A DNA stretch of 64,000 nucleotides from Mycolicibacterium sp. S2-37. Lineage in GTDB: Bacteria > Actinomycetota > Actinomycetes > Mycobacteriales > Mycobacteriaceae. A program made the translations under genes and the position numbers. The notes beneath the pieces were generated by a model. The model saw only the letters and a program-made list of their open reading frames with translations. It was not told the origin of the DNA and did not search any database. The stretch spans positions 186,001-250,000 of the forward strand of contig NZ_JAFEVR010000015.1 in assembly GCF_017352375.1 (NCBI RefSeq), read 5' to 3'. Of the stretch, positions 45,316 through 52,981 are shown piece after piece (the first letter of the stretch is position 1; the number at the start of each line of letters is the position of its first letter).

Positions 45316-46229
45316 CGGTCCACCCCCTCGCCCAGTCCGGTCAGCCAGCGTGTCGCGTCGTCGCCCGCGGGTGGTACCGCACCCACAGCGGTGCCCGTCG
45401 GCCAGGAACCCAGATATCTCACATCTGCACAACGACGGTGCAGCGCCTTGAGTGCCTCGGCGACCGCATCGTCATCCAGATGGCCGACGAAGTCGAGGAA
45501 GAAGACGTAGCTGCCCAGTCGAGTGCGGGTGGGCCGGGATTCGATCCGGGTCAGGTCGATATCGCGGATCGACAGCTCGGTCATGGCGTTGACCAGCGCG
45601 CCCGGTGTGTTCGGCACGCTCAGGGCCACCGACGTGCGGTCGGCACCGGTGCGGGCGGGCGGCGGCGCGGGCGGGCCGACGAGAACGAAGCGGGTGCGGG
45701 CGTTCGCCTCGTCCACGACGCCCGAAGCCAGGCTGCGCAACCGGTATCGTTCGGCGGCCAGCACGGTGCTGACACCGGCGTCCGCACGGCCGGCGGCGAC
45801 GTCCGCAGCGGCCGCGGCGTTGGAATGGGCCGGAACGACGCGGGCCCCGGGCAGGTTGGCGGCCAGCCACTGACGCACCTGCGCCAGGGCCACCGGGAAG
45901 GCTGCGACGGTCTCGACGTCGCCGGTGTGGTCGGGCCGCACCACGATGCTGAAGGCGACGTCGAGGGTGAGTTCGGCGAAGATCTGCAGCCGCGTTCCCA
46001 CGGCCAGGCTGTCCAGCGTGGGCGAGACGGACCCGTCGATCGAGTTCTCGATGGGGACGCAGGCGTAGTCCACGGTGCCGGCGCGCACGGCGGCCAGACC
46101 GGCCGGGGTGCTGTCGGTGGGCACCCCGATGACCTCGCCCCCGCCCGGCACCATGTCGCCGCTGATCATCTGCCGAAGCGCCGACTCGGTGAAGGTCCCC
46201 TCCGGGCCGAGGAAAGCGATGCGCGGCAC
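45312..46229 (-). CDS. pheA: Prephenate dehydratase
   Basis: PheA converts prephenate to phenylpyruvate in phenylalanine synthesis. The 305 residues have the periplasmic-binding-like catalytic domain starting IAFLGPEGTFTESAL, the VPIENSIDGSV stretch, and the TRF catalytic motif (NARTRFVLVG). A C-terminal ACT domain follows (from about residue 200), with NTPGALVNAM and the ESRP-type phenylalanine-binding element IESRPTR, implying feedback inhibition. GTG 46229 has TAGGGT 6 nt upstream, so the transcript is probably leaderless. Confidence 0.95.
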   Translation of the reverse strand: MPRIAFLGPEGTFTESALRQMISGDMVPGGGEVIGVPTDSTPAGLAAVRAGTVDYACVPIENSIDGSVSPTLDSLAVGTRLQIFAELTLDVAFSIVVRPDHTGDVETVAAFPVALAQVRQWLAANLPGARVVPAHSNAAAAADVAAGRADAGVSTVLAAERYRLRSLASGVVDEANARTRFVLVGPPAPPPARTGADRTSVALSVPNTPGALVNAMTELSIRDIDLTRIESRPTRTRLGSYVFFLDFVGHLDDDAVAEALKALHRRCADVRYLGSWPTGTAVGAVPPAGDDATRWLTGLGEGVDR

Positions 46230-46235
46230 GCCCCA

Positions 46236-46241
46236 ACCCTA
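46236..46241 (-). promoter_or_regulatory. Candidate -10 for pheA
   Basis: TAGGGT on the minus strand, 6 nt before GTG 46229. Confidence 0.5.
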
Positions 46242-46295
46242 TCGGCTGACGCGCTGCCGCCGGGGCAAAGTCTTGCGCCGGCCCGAGGGCCGTAG

Positions 46296-46314
46296 TTAAG
46301 TAAGGCTTACCTCA
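46296..46314 (+). promoter_or_regulatory. IdeR-type iron box upstream of the DUF2470 gene
   Basis: This 19-bp site agrees with the recalled IdeR consensus TTAGGTTAGGCTAACCTAA at 15 of 19 positions. It lies 30 bp before ATG 46345 and probably overlaps the promoter, a layout expected for iron-dependent repression. Confidence 0.75.
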
Positions 46315-46344
46315 CTAACTGAACTCGAACCGAAAGGCGGCGCG

Positions 46345-47154
46345 ATGGCAGTGTTCCCTCCGACGTCCACCGCATCAGGACCGACGACGGCCGAGCGGAT
46401 CCGCAGCGCGTGTGCGCGCGGCGGCGGGGCGATGCTCGCCGTCGAGGGGCTCGATCCGGTCGCCACCCCGGTACACCAACTGCTCGACGACGGCTCCTTC
46501 GCGATCACCGTGCCGACGAACGGTCCGCTCGCCGGCATGGTCGTCGACTCGGGTGCCGCCGGTGTGCAGGCCGTGCTGGAGATGACCGACTACGCACCGC
46601 TACCCCTGCGCGAACCGGTCCGGTCGCTGGTGTGGATCCGCGGCCGCGTCCACTGCGTGCCAGACGCCGAGGTGGCCGAGATGCTCGACCTCATCGCCAC
46701 CGTCGACCCCAACCCCGCTCTCCTGCAGGTGAATTCCGGGGAGGGTGCACGCTCGGCGCTGATGCGTCTGGAGATCGAGTCCGTGGTCGTCGCCGACTCC
46801 ACCGGCGCGGAGTCCGTCGGCCTCGGCGTCCTGCTGCAGGCCCGGCCCGATCCGTTCTGCGCGATGGAGTCGTGCTGGCTGCAGCACATGGAGTCCGCGC
46901 ACCAGGATGTCGTGGAGCGCCTGGCGACCCGGCTGCCGGTGACGATGCGCCGTGGCCGGGTGCGCCCGCTGGGCCTCGACCGCTACGGCGTCCAGTTGCG
47001 CGTCGAGGACGAGGACGGCGACCACGACGTGCGGCTGCCGTTCGCCAAGCCGGTCGATGACGTCACCGGCCTGAGCCAGGCCATCCGGGTGCTGATGGGC
47101 TGCCCCTTCATCAACGGCCTGCGGGCCCGGCGCCTGGAGCACCCGGGCGGCTAG
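46345..47154 (+). CDS. DUF2470-domain protein, iron-regulated (Rv3839 homologue)
   Basis: The 269 residues have an N-terminal split-barrel-like region (about 20-150) with LRLEIESVVV-type strands and a C-terminal DUF2470 domain (about 185-262: MESAHQDVVERLA and the DVRLPF element). Such proteins relate to the HugZ/haem-degrading flavin-binding fold, which fits an iron link, but no activity is shown. ATG 46345 follows GAAAGG. The IdeR box just upstream suggests expression when iron is scarce. The bfrB ferritin gene lies two genes downstream. Confidence 0.8.
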   Translation: MAVFPPTSTASGPTTAERIRSACARGGGAMLAVEGLDPVATPVHQLLDDGSFAITVPTNGPLAGMVVDSGAAGVQAVLEMTDYAPLPLREPVRSLVWIRGRVHCVPDAEVAEMLDLIATVDPNPALLQVNSGEGARSALMRLEIESVVVADSTGAESVGLGVLLQARPDPFCAMESCWLQHMESAHQDVVERLATRLPVTMRRGRVRPLGLDRYGVQLRVEDEDGDHDVRLPFAKPVDDVTGLSQAIRVLMGCPFINGLRARRLEHPGG

Positions 47155-47157
47155 CCT
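47152..47157 (+). promoter_or_regulatory. Candidate -10 for the CPBP protease gene, overlapping a stop codon
   Basis: TAGCCT, whose first three bases are the stop codon of the DUF2470 gene, lies 6 nt before GTG 47164. Confidence 0.4.
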
Positions 47158-47163
47158 TTGGCG

Positions 47164-47931
47164 GTGCCCGAACCCACCGGCGAACTGAGCGATGAGCGCC
47201 GGCGTGCACTGCGCATCGAGATCGCCGTCGTCCTGGCGGTCACCTTCGGCCTGAGCGCCTATACGGCGCTGCTCAACCTCGTCGAGTCCGTGCTGCTCGG
47301 GCTGTCCGGCCAGGTGGTGGCGCTCAATCCGAAGCGCTCGCCCTATGACCTCATCGACCTGGGGCTGAACCTGGCCGGCGTCTTCCAGCTGCTGGCCTGG
47401 GGTGGGCTGGGGCTCTATCTGCTGTGGCGGGGTGGATCGCGTCTGGTCGACATCGGGCTGGGACGGGTGCAGCTGCGCGGCGATCTGCTCGGCGGACTGG
47501 GGCTGGCCGCGCTGATCGGCCTGCCCGGGTTGGCGCTCTATCAGGTCGCCCGGGCGCTCGGAATCAACGCGTCGGTCGAACCCGCCGAGCTCTACGACAC
47601 GTGGTGGCGCATCCCGGTGCTGCTGCTCATCTCCTTCGCCAACGGCTGGGCCGAGGAGATCATCGTCGTCGGCTTCCTGCTGACCCGGCTGCGGCAGCTG
47701 AAGGTGAGCCCCGTCGTCGCGATCGTGCTGTCGAGCCTGCTGCGCGGCGCCTACCACCTGTATCAGGGCTTCGGGGCCGGCCTGGGCAACGTGGCGATGG
47801 GCCTGGTGTTCGGATACGTCTGGCATCGCACCGGGCGGCTGTGGCCGCTGATCATCGCGCACGCGCTGATCGACGCCGTCGCGTTCGTCGGCTACGCCCT
47901 GCTGGCCGGCCACCTCGGCTGGCTGCGCTGA
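47164..47931 (+). CDS. CPBP-family intramembrane metalloprotease
   Basis: The 255 residues span about seven membrane helices. The family motifs are present: the paired acidic residues in NGWAEEIIVVGFL, the histidine in LLRGAYHLYQG, and a C-terminal HALIDAVAF. The usual Arg after the EE pair is replaced here by a Val-Gly sequence. Relatives cleave prenylated or membrane substrates or act as bacteriocin-immunity proteins. GTG 47164 is preferred over TTG 47158 because of the -10 hexamer. No substrate is known. Confidence 0.85.
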   Translation: MPEPTGELSDERRRALRIEIAVVLAVTFGLSAYTALLNLVESVLLGLSGQVVALNPKRSPYDLIDLGLNLAGVFQLLAWGGLGLYLLWRGGSRLVDIGLGRVQLRGDLLGGLGLAALIGLPGLALYQVARALGINASVEPAELYDTWWRIPVLLLISFANGWAEEIIVVGFLLTRLRQLKVSPVVAIVLSSLLRGAYHLYQGFGAGLGNVAMGLVFGYVWHRTGRLWPLIIAHALIDAVAFVGYALLAGHLGWLR

Positions 47932-47949
47932 TCCCCGCCGTCCAGCACG

Positions 47950-47955
47950 TACATT
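47950..47955 (+). promoter_or_regulatory. Candidate -10 for the LCP gene
   Basis: TACATT, 6 nt before GTG 47962. Confidence 0.45.
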
Positions 47956-47961
47956 TCTGCT

Positions 47962-49176
47962 GTGGATCCGAACCGGCCGCGGCGCGAACCGCCCCAGGTC
48001 ATCCGCCGCGACCCCGGCTTCCGGCCGCCGCCACCCCGGTGGCCGCCCAATCCGCCCACGCCGCCGCTCACACCACCGCCGCCGGCCTGGGAGCAGCGCC
48101 TCCCTCCGCCGCCACCCCGACCACCCGCGCCGCCACCCCGGCCACCCGCGTCCCGGCCCCCCGCACCGCGGCCCCCGGCACCGCCGCCATCCCCGCTGGC
48201 CCACCGACCCCGGCGGAAACGGCGCTGGGGCCGCATCGTGCTCACCGTGCTGCTGGTGCTGGTGTTCTCCGCCGTCGGTCTCGGCGTATGGGTGGACACC
48301 TCGCTGCACCGCATCCCCGCGCTGGCCGCCTATCCGGACCGTCCCGCCGCAGCCCGCGGCACCACCTGGCTGCTCGTCGGCTCGGACAGCCGCGCGGGGC
48401 TCGACGCCGAACAGCAGGCGGACCTGGCGACCGGCGGGGAGGTCGGCAACGGGCGCACCGACACCATCATGCTGGTGCACCTACCCGGCCTGTTCTCGAG
48501 CGCACCGACGACGCTGGTGTCCATTCCCCGGGACTCCTACGTGCCGATCCCCGGCTACGGCGAGGACAAGATCAACGCGGCGTTCGCACTCGGCGGCGCG
48601 TCGCTGCTCGCCCAGACCGTCGAAGAAGCCACCGGCCTGCGCCTCGACCACTACGCCGAGGTCGGCTTCGACGGATTCGCCGCGCTGGTCGACGCCGTCG
48701 GCGGGGTTCGGGTCTGCCCGGCCGAACCGATCAGCGATCCGTTGGCCGGTATCGACCTGCCCGCCGGCTGCCAGGAACTCGACGGCCGCGACGCGCTGGG
48801 CTTCGTCAGGACCCGCGCCACCGCCCGCGCCGACCTCGACCGGATGGTGCATCAGCGGGAGTTCATGTCGGCGCTACTGAACCGTGCCGGCGACCCCACC
48901 GTGTTGCTCAACCCGCTGCGCTGGGTGCCGATGGCCCACGCCGCAAGCGGATCGCTGACCGTCGACGAGGGGGCCCACCTGTGGGATCTGGCCCGGCTGG
49001 GCTGGGGCCTGCGCGGCGATGTCACGACGACGACGGTGCCGATCGGCGACTTCACCGACGGTGCGTCCGGGTCGGTGGTGGTGTGGGACGACGACGCGGC
49101 GGGCCGGCTGTTCGCTGCGCTCGCCGACGACGCGGCGGTCCCGCCCGACGTGCTCGACGCCGGACAGATCCGATAG
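47962..49176 (+). CDS. LytR-CpsA-Psr (LCP) family ligase
   Basis: LCP proteins join arabinogalactan (or another glycopolymer) to peptidoglycan outside the membrane. The 404 residues show a cytoplasmic N-terminus very rich in proline (about 1-85), a basic patch and one helix (about 92-112), then the LCP domain. Its motifs are GTTWLLVGSDSR, NGRTDTIMLVH, SIPRDSYVPIPG and DKINAAFALGG, with an Arg pair in GFVRTRATARADLDR. GTG 47962 has TACATT 6 nt upstream. It lies upstream of bfrB. The paralogue number cannot be stated. Confidence 0.9.
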   Translation: MDPNRPRREPPQVIRRDPGFRPPPPRWPPNPPTPPLTPPPPAWEQRLPPPPPRPPAPPPRPPASRPPAPRPPAPPPSPLAHRPRRKRRWGRIVLTVLLVLVFSAVGLGVWVDTSLHRIPALAAYPDRPAAARGTTWLLVGSDSRAGLDAEQQADLATGGEVGNGRTDTIMLVHLPGLFSSAPTTLVSIPRDSYVPIPGYGEDKINAAFALGGASLLAQTVEEATGLRLDHYAEVGFDGFAALVDAVGGVRVCPAEPISDPLAGIDLPAGCQELDGRDALGFVRTRATARADLDRMVHQREFMSALLNRAGDPTVLLNPLRWVPMAHAASGSLTVDEGAHLWDLARLGWGLRGDVTTTTVPIGDFTDGASGSVVVWDDDAAGRLFAALADDAAVPPDVLDAGQIR

Positions 49177-49226
49177 GCGACTCCTCCAGCAAACCGGCAA
49201 GGAGTCTGTGCCCACCGTCACAATAG

Positions 49227-49270
49227 CCTTACCTCACTAAGGGAACCCTTGCCTCAATAAGGCTCACCTT
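49227..49270 (+). promoter_or_regulatory. Tandem IdeR-like boxes upstream of bfrB
   Basis: CCTTACCTCACTAAGG (49227-49242) and CCTTGCCTCAATAAGG (49247-49262) agree at 14 of 16 positions and are 20 bp apart, two helical turns. A third partial site, GGCTCACCTT, ends at 49270. Each resembles half or more of the IdeR consensus. In M. tuberculosis, IdeR bound at tandem boxes activates bfrB when iron is high. Confidence 0.7.
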
Positions 49271-49273
49271 CGA

Positions 49274-49302
49274 TGACAATAGGGTCTGACCTGCACTATT
49301 GT
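49274..49302 (+). promoter_or_regulatory. bfrB promoter within an inverted repeat
   Basis: -35 TGACAA (49274-49279), 17-nt spacer, -10 TATTGT (49297-49302), then 7 nt to ATG 49310. The arms GACAATAG (49275-49282) and CTATTGTC (49296-49303) form a perfect 8-bp palindrome covering both elements. Confidence 0.55.
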
Positions 49303-49309
49303 CGATCTC

Positions 49310-49855
49310 ATGACGACTTCAGCCGCAGTGGACACCAAGTTCCACGCTCTCATCTCCGACCAGATCCGCAACGAGTTCACGGCGTCTCAGCAATACATCG
49401 CCCTGGCGGCGCACTTCGACGTGACGGACCTGCCGCAGCTCGCCAAGTTCTTCTACAGCCAGGCGGTCGAGGAGCGCAATCACGCCATGGCGCTGGTGCA
49501 GTACCTCGTCGACCGCGACGTCGAGGTGGAGATCCCGGGCATCGGCGAGGTGTGCAACCGCTTCGACACCCCGCGCGACGCGCTGGCCCTGGCCCTGGAT
49601 CAGGAGCGCGCCGTCACCGAACAGGTCAGCCGGCTGGCCAGCGTCGCCCGCGAGGAGGGCGACTACCTCGGCGAGCAGTTCATGCAGTGGTTCCTGCGTG
49701 AGCAGGTCGAAGAGGTGGCCACCATGACCACGCTGGTGCGCATCGCCGATCGCGCCGGTTCCAACCTGTTCCACCTGGAGGACTTCGTCGCGCGCGAACT
49801 CACCACCGACCGCAGCGACGCGGGCGCTCCCCCGGCCGCCGGCGGCTGGCTGTAG
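49310..49855 (+). CDS. bfrB: Ferritin BfrB
   Basis: BfrB is a 24-subunit ferritin that stores iron and limits oxidative damage. The 181 residues form a four-helix bundle with ferroxidase ligands in NEFTASQQY and AVEERNHAM (Glu and His) and QVEEVATM. It lacks a haem-binding bacterioferritin Met52-type context, so it is the non-haem BfrB rather than BfrA. A flexible C-terminal tail (DAGAPPAAGGWL) matches the mycobacterial protein. The promoter with tandem IdeR-like boxes suggests induction at high iron. It is convergent with glpQ1. Confidence 0.95.
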   Translation: MTTSAAVDTKFHALISDQIRNEFTASQQYIALAAHFDVTDLPQLAKFFYSQAVEERNHAMALVQYLVDRDVEVEIPGIGEVCNRFDTPRDALALALDQERAVTEQVSRLASVAREEGDYLGEQFMQWFLREQVEEVATMTTLVRIADRAGSNLFHLEDFVARELTTDRSDAGAPPAAGGWL

Positions 49856-49879
49856 CTCCCGGCGCCCCGCTGGGCAAGG

Positions 49880-50707
49880 TCAGTCGCGACCAGCCGCCCC
49901 GGTCAGACCGTTCTGTAGCCAGTCCTTGGTCCGACCGGGGTGGTTCGTCGCCACCCAGGCGACCCCGAGGTCCCGGCAGTACCGCACATCCTCGTAGTGG
50001 TCGACGGTCCAGCAGTACAGTGCGCGCCCCTGCGCGGCCGCCCGGTCGACCAGCTCGGGGTGTTCGCGAAGCGTCATGATCGACGGGCCCACCGCGGTGG
50101 CGCCGACCGTAGTGGCGGCGCTGCCCCCCAGATATCGCGACGTCTCGCCCAGCAGCACCGTCGGCAGCATCGGCGCCGCGCGCCGGATCCGCCACACCGC
50201 GGCGGCCGAGAACGACATCACCACCGCGCGCGACAGATCCGCCGACGCGGGTGCGGCGATGCCGTACCGGTGCAGCAGCGCCAGCACCTTGTTCTCCACG
50301 AGCGCGCCGTAGCGCACCGGGTGCTTGGTCTCGATGAACAGCTTCACCGGCCGGTGCCAGTCGAGGACCAGCCGCACGAGGTCCTCCAGCGTCAGCAGTT
50401 CGGTGACGCCCTGGCTGCCGTCGGGCCGCCAGCTCGCATGCCATGAGCCGTAGTCCAGTCGGCGCAGCTGCGCCAGCGTCATCTCGCTGACGGCTCCGGT
50501 GCCCGACGAGGTGCGGTCGACGCGCCGGTCGTGCACACACACCAGATGGCCGTCGGACGTCAGGCGGACGTCGCATTCGACGCCGTCGGCGCCTTCGCGC
50601 AGGGCCAGATCGTAGGCAGCCAGGGTGTGTTCGGGCCGGTCGGCCGACGCGCCGCGGTGCGCCACCACGAAGGGATGACCGCCCAGGGTGCCGTCATCCG
50701 GTTGCAT
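49880..50707 (-). CDS. glpQ1: Glycerophosphodiester phosphodiesterase
   Basis: GlpQ1 cleaves glycerophosphodiesters from phospholipid turnover into glycerol-3-phosphate and an alcohol. The 275 residues have the TIM-barrel signature VAHRGASADRPEHT (His17, Arg18), the EGADGVECDVRLTSDGHLVCVHD stretch with the metal-binding Glu and Asp and the second His, and KLFIETKHP. No signal peptide, so probably cytoplasmic. ATG 50707. The bfrB-glpQ1 order is conserved in M. tuberculosis (Rv3841-Rv3842c). Confidence 0.93.
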   Translation of the reverse strand: MQPDDGTLGGHPFVVAHRGASADRPEHTLAAYDLALREGADGVECDVRLTSDGHLVCVHDRRVDRTSSGTGAVSEMTLAQLRRLDYGSWHASWRPDGSQGVTELLTLEDLVRLVLDWHRPVKLFIETKHPVRYGALVENKVLALLHRYGIAAPASADLSRAVVMSFSAAAVWRIRRAAPMLPTVLLGETSRYLGGSAATTVGATAVGPSIMTLREHPELVDRAAAQGRALYCWTVDHYEDVRYCRDLGVAWVATNHPGRTKDWLQNGLTGAAGRD

Positions 50708-50712
50708 GCGCC

Positions 50713-51756
50713 CTATGCTGCCGGGTTCTGGCCGTCGGACTCAACCGGACGGGCCGATTCGGGGTCGGCCGGCCGGGCGGGCGCGGCGGCGGACCGGGAA
50801 TCGTCGGGCACCATCACCCAACGCTTGACCGGCCGGGACACCGGTGTCCGCTCGAATCCGGCGAGCACCTGGTGGGTGAGCAGGAGCGCGGCGAGCGCGG
50901 TCAGATAGGCCACGGTCGTCGTCACCGTGTTGTCCGCGATGCCCTGCGCGTCGGTGGCGAAGCTGGTGGCGATCGAGAAGATCGACAGGATCGTGCTGAG
51001 CACCCATACGATCCACCAGACGGTGATCGGTCTGCGCAGGATCGACGACTTGTGCTCCAGCGCAGCGAGTTCGATCACGAAGACGGGCGCGAAGACCAGG
51101 TTGGCCAGGGGGATCAGGCAGCCCAGGCGCAGCTGCCACACCCCTCGGGGATCGGTTTGCCCGTGGTAGGCGTACGCGGCGCCGCGCCGCGCGATCAGCC
51201 AGTTGGTCAGCACGATGATGCTGCCGACCACCAGGAACAGCGACAGCACGCTCAGTGCCACGGCCAGCCAGGTGGCCGCGCCTGCGAGGTACGGGTTGAG
51301 CAGTACCGTGCGGTTGACCAGCAGCAGCGCGTAGCGCACCGCGTGGATGAGTGCCGTCGCTCCCAGCACGCCCATGGTGACCGTCAGCGTGGCCCGGGCG
51401 ACCGCCCCGGACGGACCGCGGTAGGCCTGCGGGGCGGCGTCGTGGCGGGTCTCGAAGTGCTCGACGAGCCCCCACCGCGGAACGGAGCTGTAGCGCGGGG
51501 TCGGGCCGAGCGGACGGCGCCGGGCGCGGGGCGGTGGCGGAGCTCCGGGACGTACGGCGATCCACCGATATCCCGCCGGCAGCCGCGGCGGCGCACCCTG
51601 CGGCCCCGGACCGGGCGTGACCGAGCGCGGGCTCCACTCCGAAGCCGGTGCGTAGCCCGACGGCGCGAGCAGGGCGCCCTGACAGCGCGGACACCACTCA
51701 CGCTGCCGGTCGCGCACGTTCCACCGCGTTCCGCAGCGGGAACACACCTGGATCAT
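50713..51756 (-). CDS. DUF4328 membrane protein with N-terminal zinc ribbon (Rv3843c homologue)
   Basis: The 347 residues start with a zinc-ribbon-like CSRCGTRW...WCPRCQ (about 5-25), a Pro/Arg-rich cytoplasmic stretch, then about five to six membrane helices (from about residue 125) of DUF4328 type with a conserved LIPLANLVF element. The C-terminal tail is Pro/Ser/Arg-rich. ATG 51756 has TAGGCT 6 nt upstream. Function unknown; co-transcribed with glpQ1 after 5 bp. Confidence 0.8.
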   Translation of the reverse strand: MIQVCSRCGTRWNVRDRQREWCPRCQGALLAPSGYAPASEWSPRSVTPGPGPQGAPPRLPAGYRWIAVRPGAPPPPRARRRPLGPTPRYSSVPRWGLVEHFETRHDAAPQAYRGPSGAVARATLTVTMGVLGATALIHAVRYALLLVNRTVLLNPYLAGAATWLAVALSVLSLFLVVGSIIVLTNWLIARRGAAYAYHGQTDPRGVWQLRLGCLIPLANLVFAPVFVIELAALEHKSSILRRPITVWWIVWVLSTILSIFSIATSFATDAQGIADNTVTTTVAYLTALAALLLTHQVLAGFERTPVSRPVKRWVMVPDDSRSAAAPARPADPESARPVESDGQNPAA

Positions 51757-51762
51757 CCGATC

Positions 51763-51768
51763 AGCCTA
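51763..51768 (-). promoter_or_regulatory. Candidate -10 for the DUF4328 gene
   Basis: TAGGCT on the minus strand, 6 nt before ATG 51756. Confidence 0.45.
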
Positions 51769-51778
51769 GCGGCGGCGG

Positions 51779-52120
51779 TCAGACCGAACCCTGGTCGCCG
51801 CCGTCGGTGACGACGGGACGGCCGGCCTCCGCCCAGGCCAGCATTCCGCCGCTGACGTTGGCCGCGCGGTATCCGTTGCGCACCAGATACGCCGCGACCC
51901 GCTGCGAACGTCCACCGCCGTGGCACACCACGAAGTACTCGGTGTCCGTCTCGAGGTCGCCGACCCGGGCCGGGACCTCGCCCATGGGTACGTGCGTCGC
52001 GTCCGGCGCGTGGCCGCGCAACCACTCGTCGGGTTCGCGGACGTCGAGCAGGACCTTCGCCCCGTCGAACGCGCTGGGCAATTCACTGACCGCCACCTGG
52101 GGGACATCGACGTCGTCCAT
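51779..52120 (-). CDS. Single-domain rhodanese
   Basis: The 113 residues match a single rhodanese module: LLDVREPDEWLRGHAPDATH, then the active-site loop CHGGGRS (Cys about 69) and a final helix near GGMLAW. The cysteine is present, so sulfurtransferase activity is likely. ATG 52120. The gene precedes the DUF4328-glpQ1 run on the same strand; the 22-bp gap contains the next gene's promoter. The physiological sulfur donor is unknown. Confidence 0.88.
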   Translation of the reverse strand: MDDVDVPQVAVSELPSAFDGAKVLLDVREPDEWLRGHAPDATHVPMGEVPARVGDLETDTEYFVVCHGGGRSQRVAAYLVRNGYRAANVSGGMLAWAEAGRPVVTDGGDQGSV

Positions 52121-52697
52121 GAGCCCATGCTGTCACGCCCACCGGAACGTCGCCGACGGCCGGGGAACAGCAATCGAGAAGTTATCCACAGTTTCCACAG
52201 GTTCATCCACAGGCCACCACCCGTGTCGATCAGGTTTGCGCCGGTAAGACTGTGCGCTTGCTGAGTGAAATTGTGGATAACTGGGTACTGGCTGCGGGTC
52301 GACGGCAACCGCTGCGGGTGTCTCGAGCTAATCACCTGCGAATAGTTGACGACCGTCGATTCTCGTGACCGGCGGACAGCGGCGCGCGGTCAGGAACCCG
52401 ACGCGCACGACGGGTGCTCGCCGTGCCCGGGAGCGGAGCCCGGCGGCCCCCACCGCGCGACACCCCTCCCCGCGGCCGGCCTCGCGTCCTCATTGCGCTC
52501 ATGGTGAATCTGACCGGGCAGGGCCGACGAAGGCACCGCCGACGTCCGGCCTCGCGGTGCGTGCGCAGACACTTCATCGGCGCCGTTCACCCGATTTCGC
52601 GACGCGCCCGGCAACGGGATATGATCAGCGTCACACGGGGGCGTTGTGATGGATCTCACCGGGGGTGGAGCGTGTACATGCAGGTCAGGGGTTCGTG
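52121..52697. other. 577-bp gene-free region with DnaA boxes
   Basis: No credible gene was seen in this region between the rhodanese gene and the small membrane protein. The left third is locally AT-rich and holds DnaA-type boxes (52182-52280). The right part is GC-rich and may hold the leader of the small membrane protein. Confidence 0.7.
52182..52280. promoter_or_regulatory. DnaA-box cluster
   Basis: Perfect TTATCCACA at 52182-52190, a near match GTTTCCACA immediately after it (52191-52199), TCATCCACA at 52203-52211, and a perfect box on the opposite strand at 52272-52280. No dnaA or dnaN gene is in the window. Confidence 0.75.
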
Positions 52698-52856
52698 ATG
52701 GCGTCGCATTCAGTGGGTCCCGGGTCGGCGATCCCGCCGTCTGAGTGGCAGGCCTCGCCCGAGGTGTACACGCACAGCCAGTTGATCGCTTGTCTGCGCG
52801 CCGGCGTCATCGCGTTGGTGCTGCTGGGGATCCTCGCCCTGATCATCCTGTTCTGA
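52698..52856 (+). CDS. Small single-pass membrane protein
   Basis: A 52-residue protein: a hydrophilic N-terminus, then one strong helix at the C-terminus (about 30-52, LRAGVIALVLLGILALIILF). ATG 52698 (or GTG 52695) follows the purine-rich GGTCAGGGG. Coding is supported by the start signal and the sharp hydrophobic profile, not by homology. It lies between the DnaA-box region and sodA. Confidence 0.55.
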   Translation: MASHSVGPGSAIPPSEWQASPEVYTHSQLIACLRAGVIALVLLGILALIILF

Positions 52857-52981
52857 ACGCGCCGAGTCGGGTACTGATGTGCTAGCACCGCGCGTCCTTG
52901 CGGTGCACGCGGCGATGGAGCAAGGTTGACGTCGAGGTTGAGGACGACGAGCTCCATCGATCACCTGACGGAAGGAACCCT

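Noticed and set aside
47158..47163. TTG 47158 as start of the CPBP protease gene
   Set aside because: GTG 47164 fits the -10 hexamer at 6-nt spacing, and the two extra residues add nothing conserved.
52182..52280. DnaA-box cluster as the chromosomal origin
   Set aside because: No dnaA, dnaN, rpmH or other origin genes are present, and gene order places the window away from oriC.
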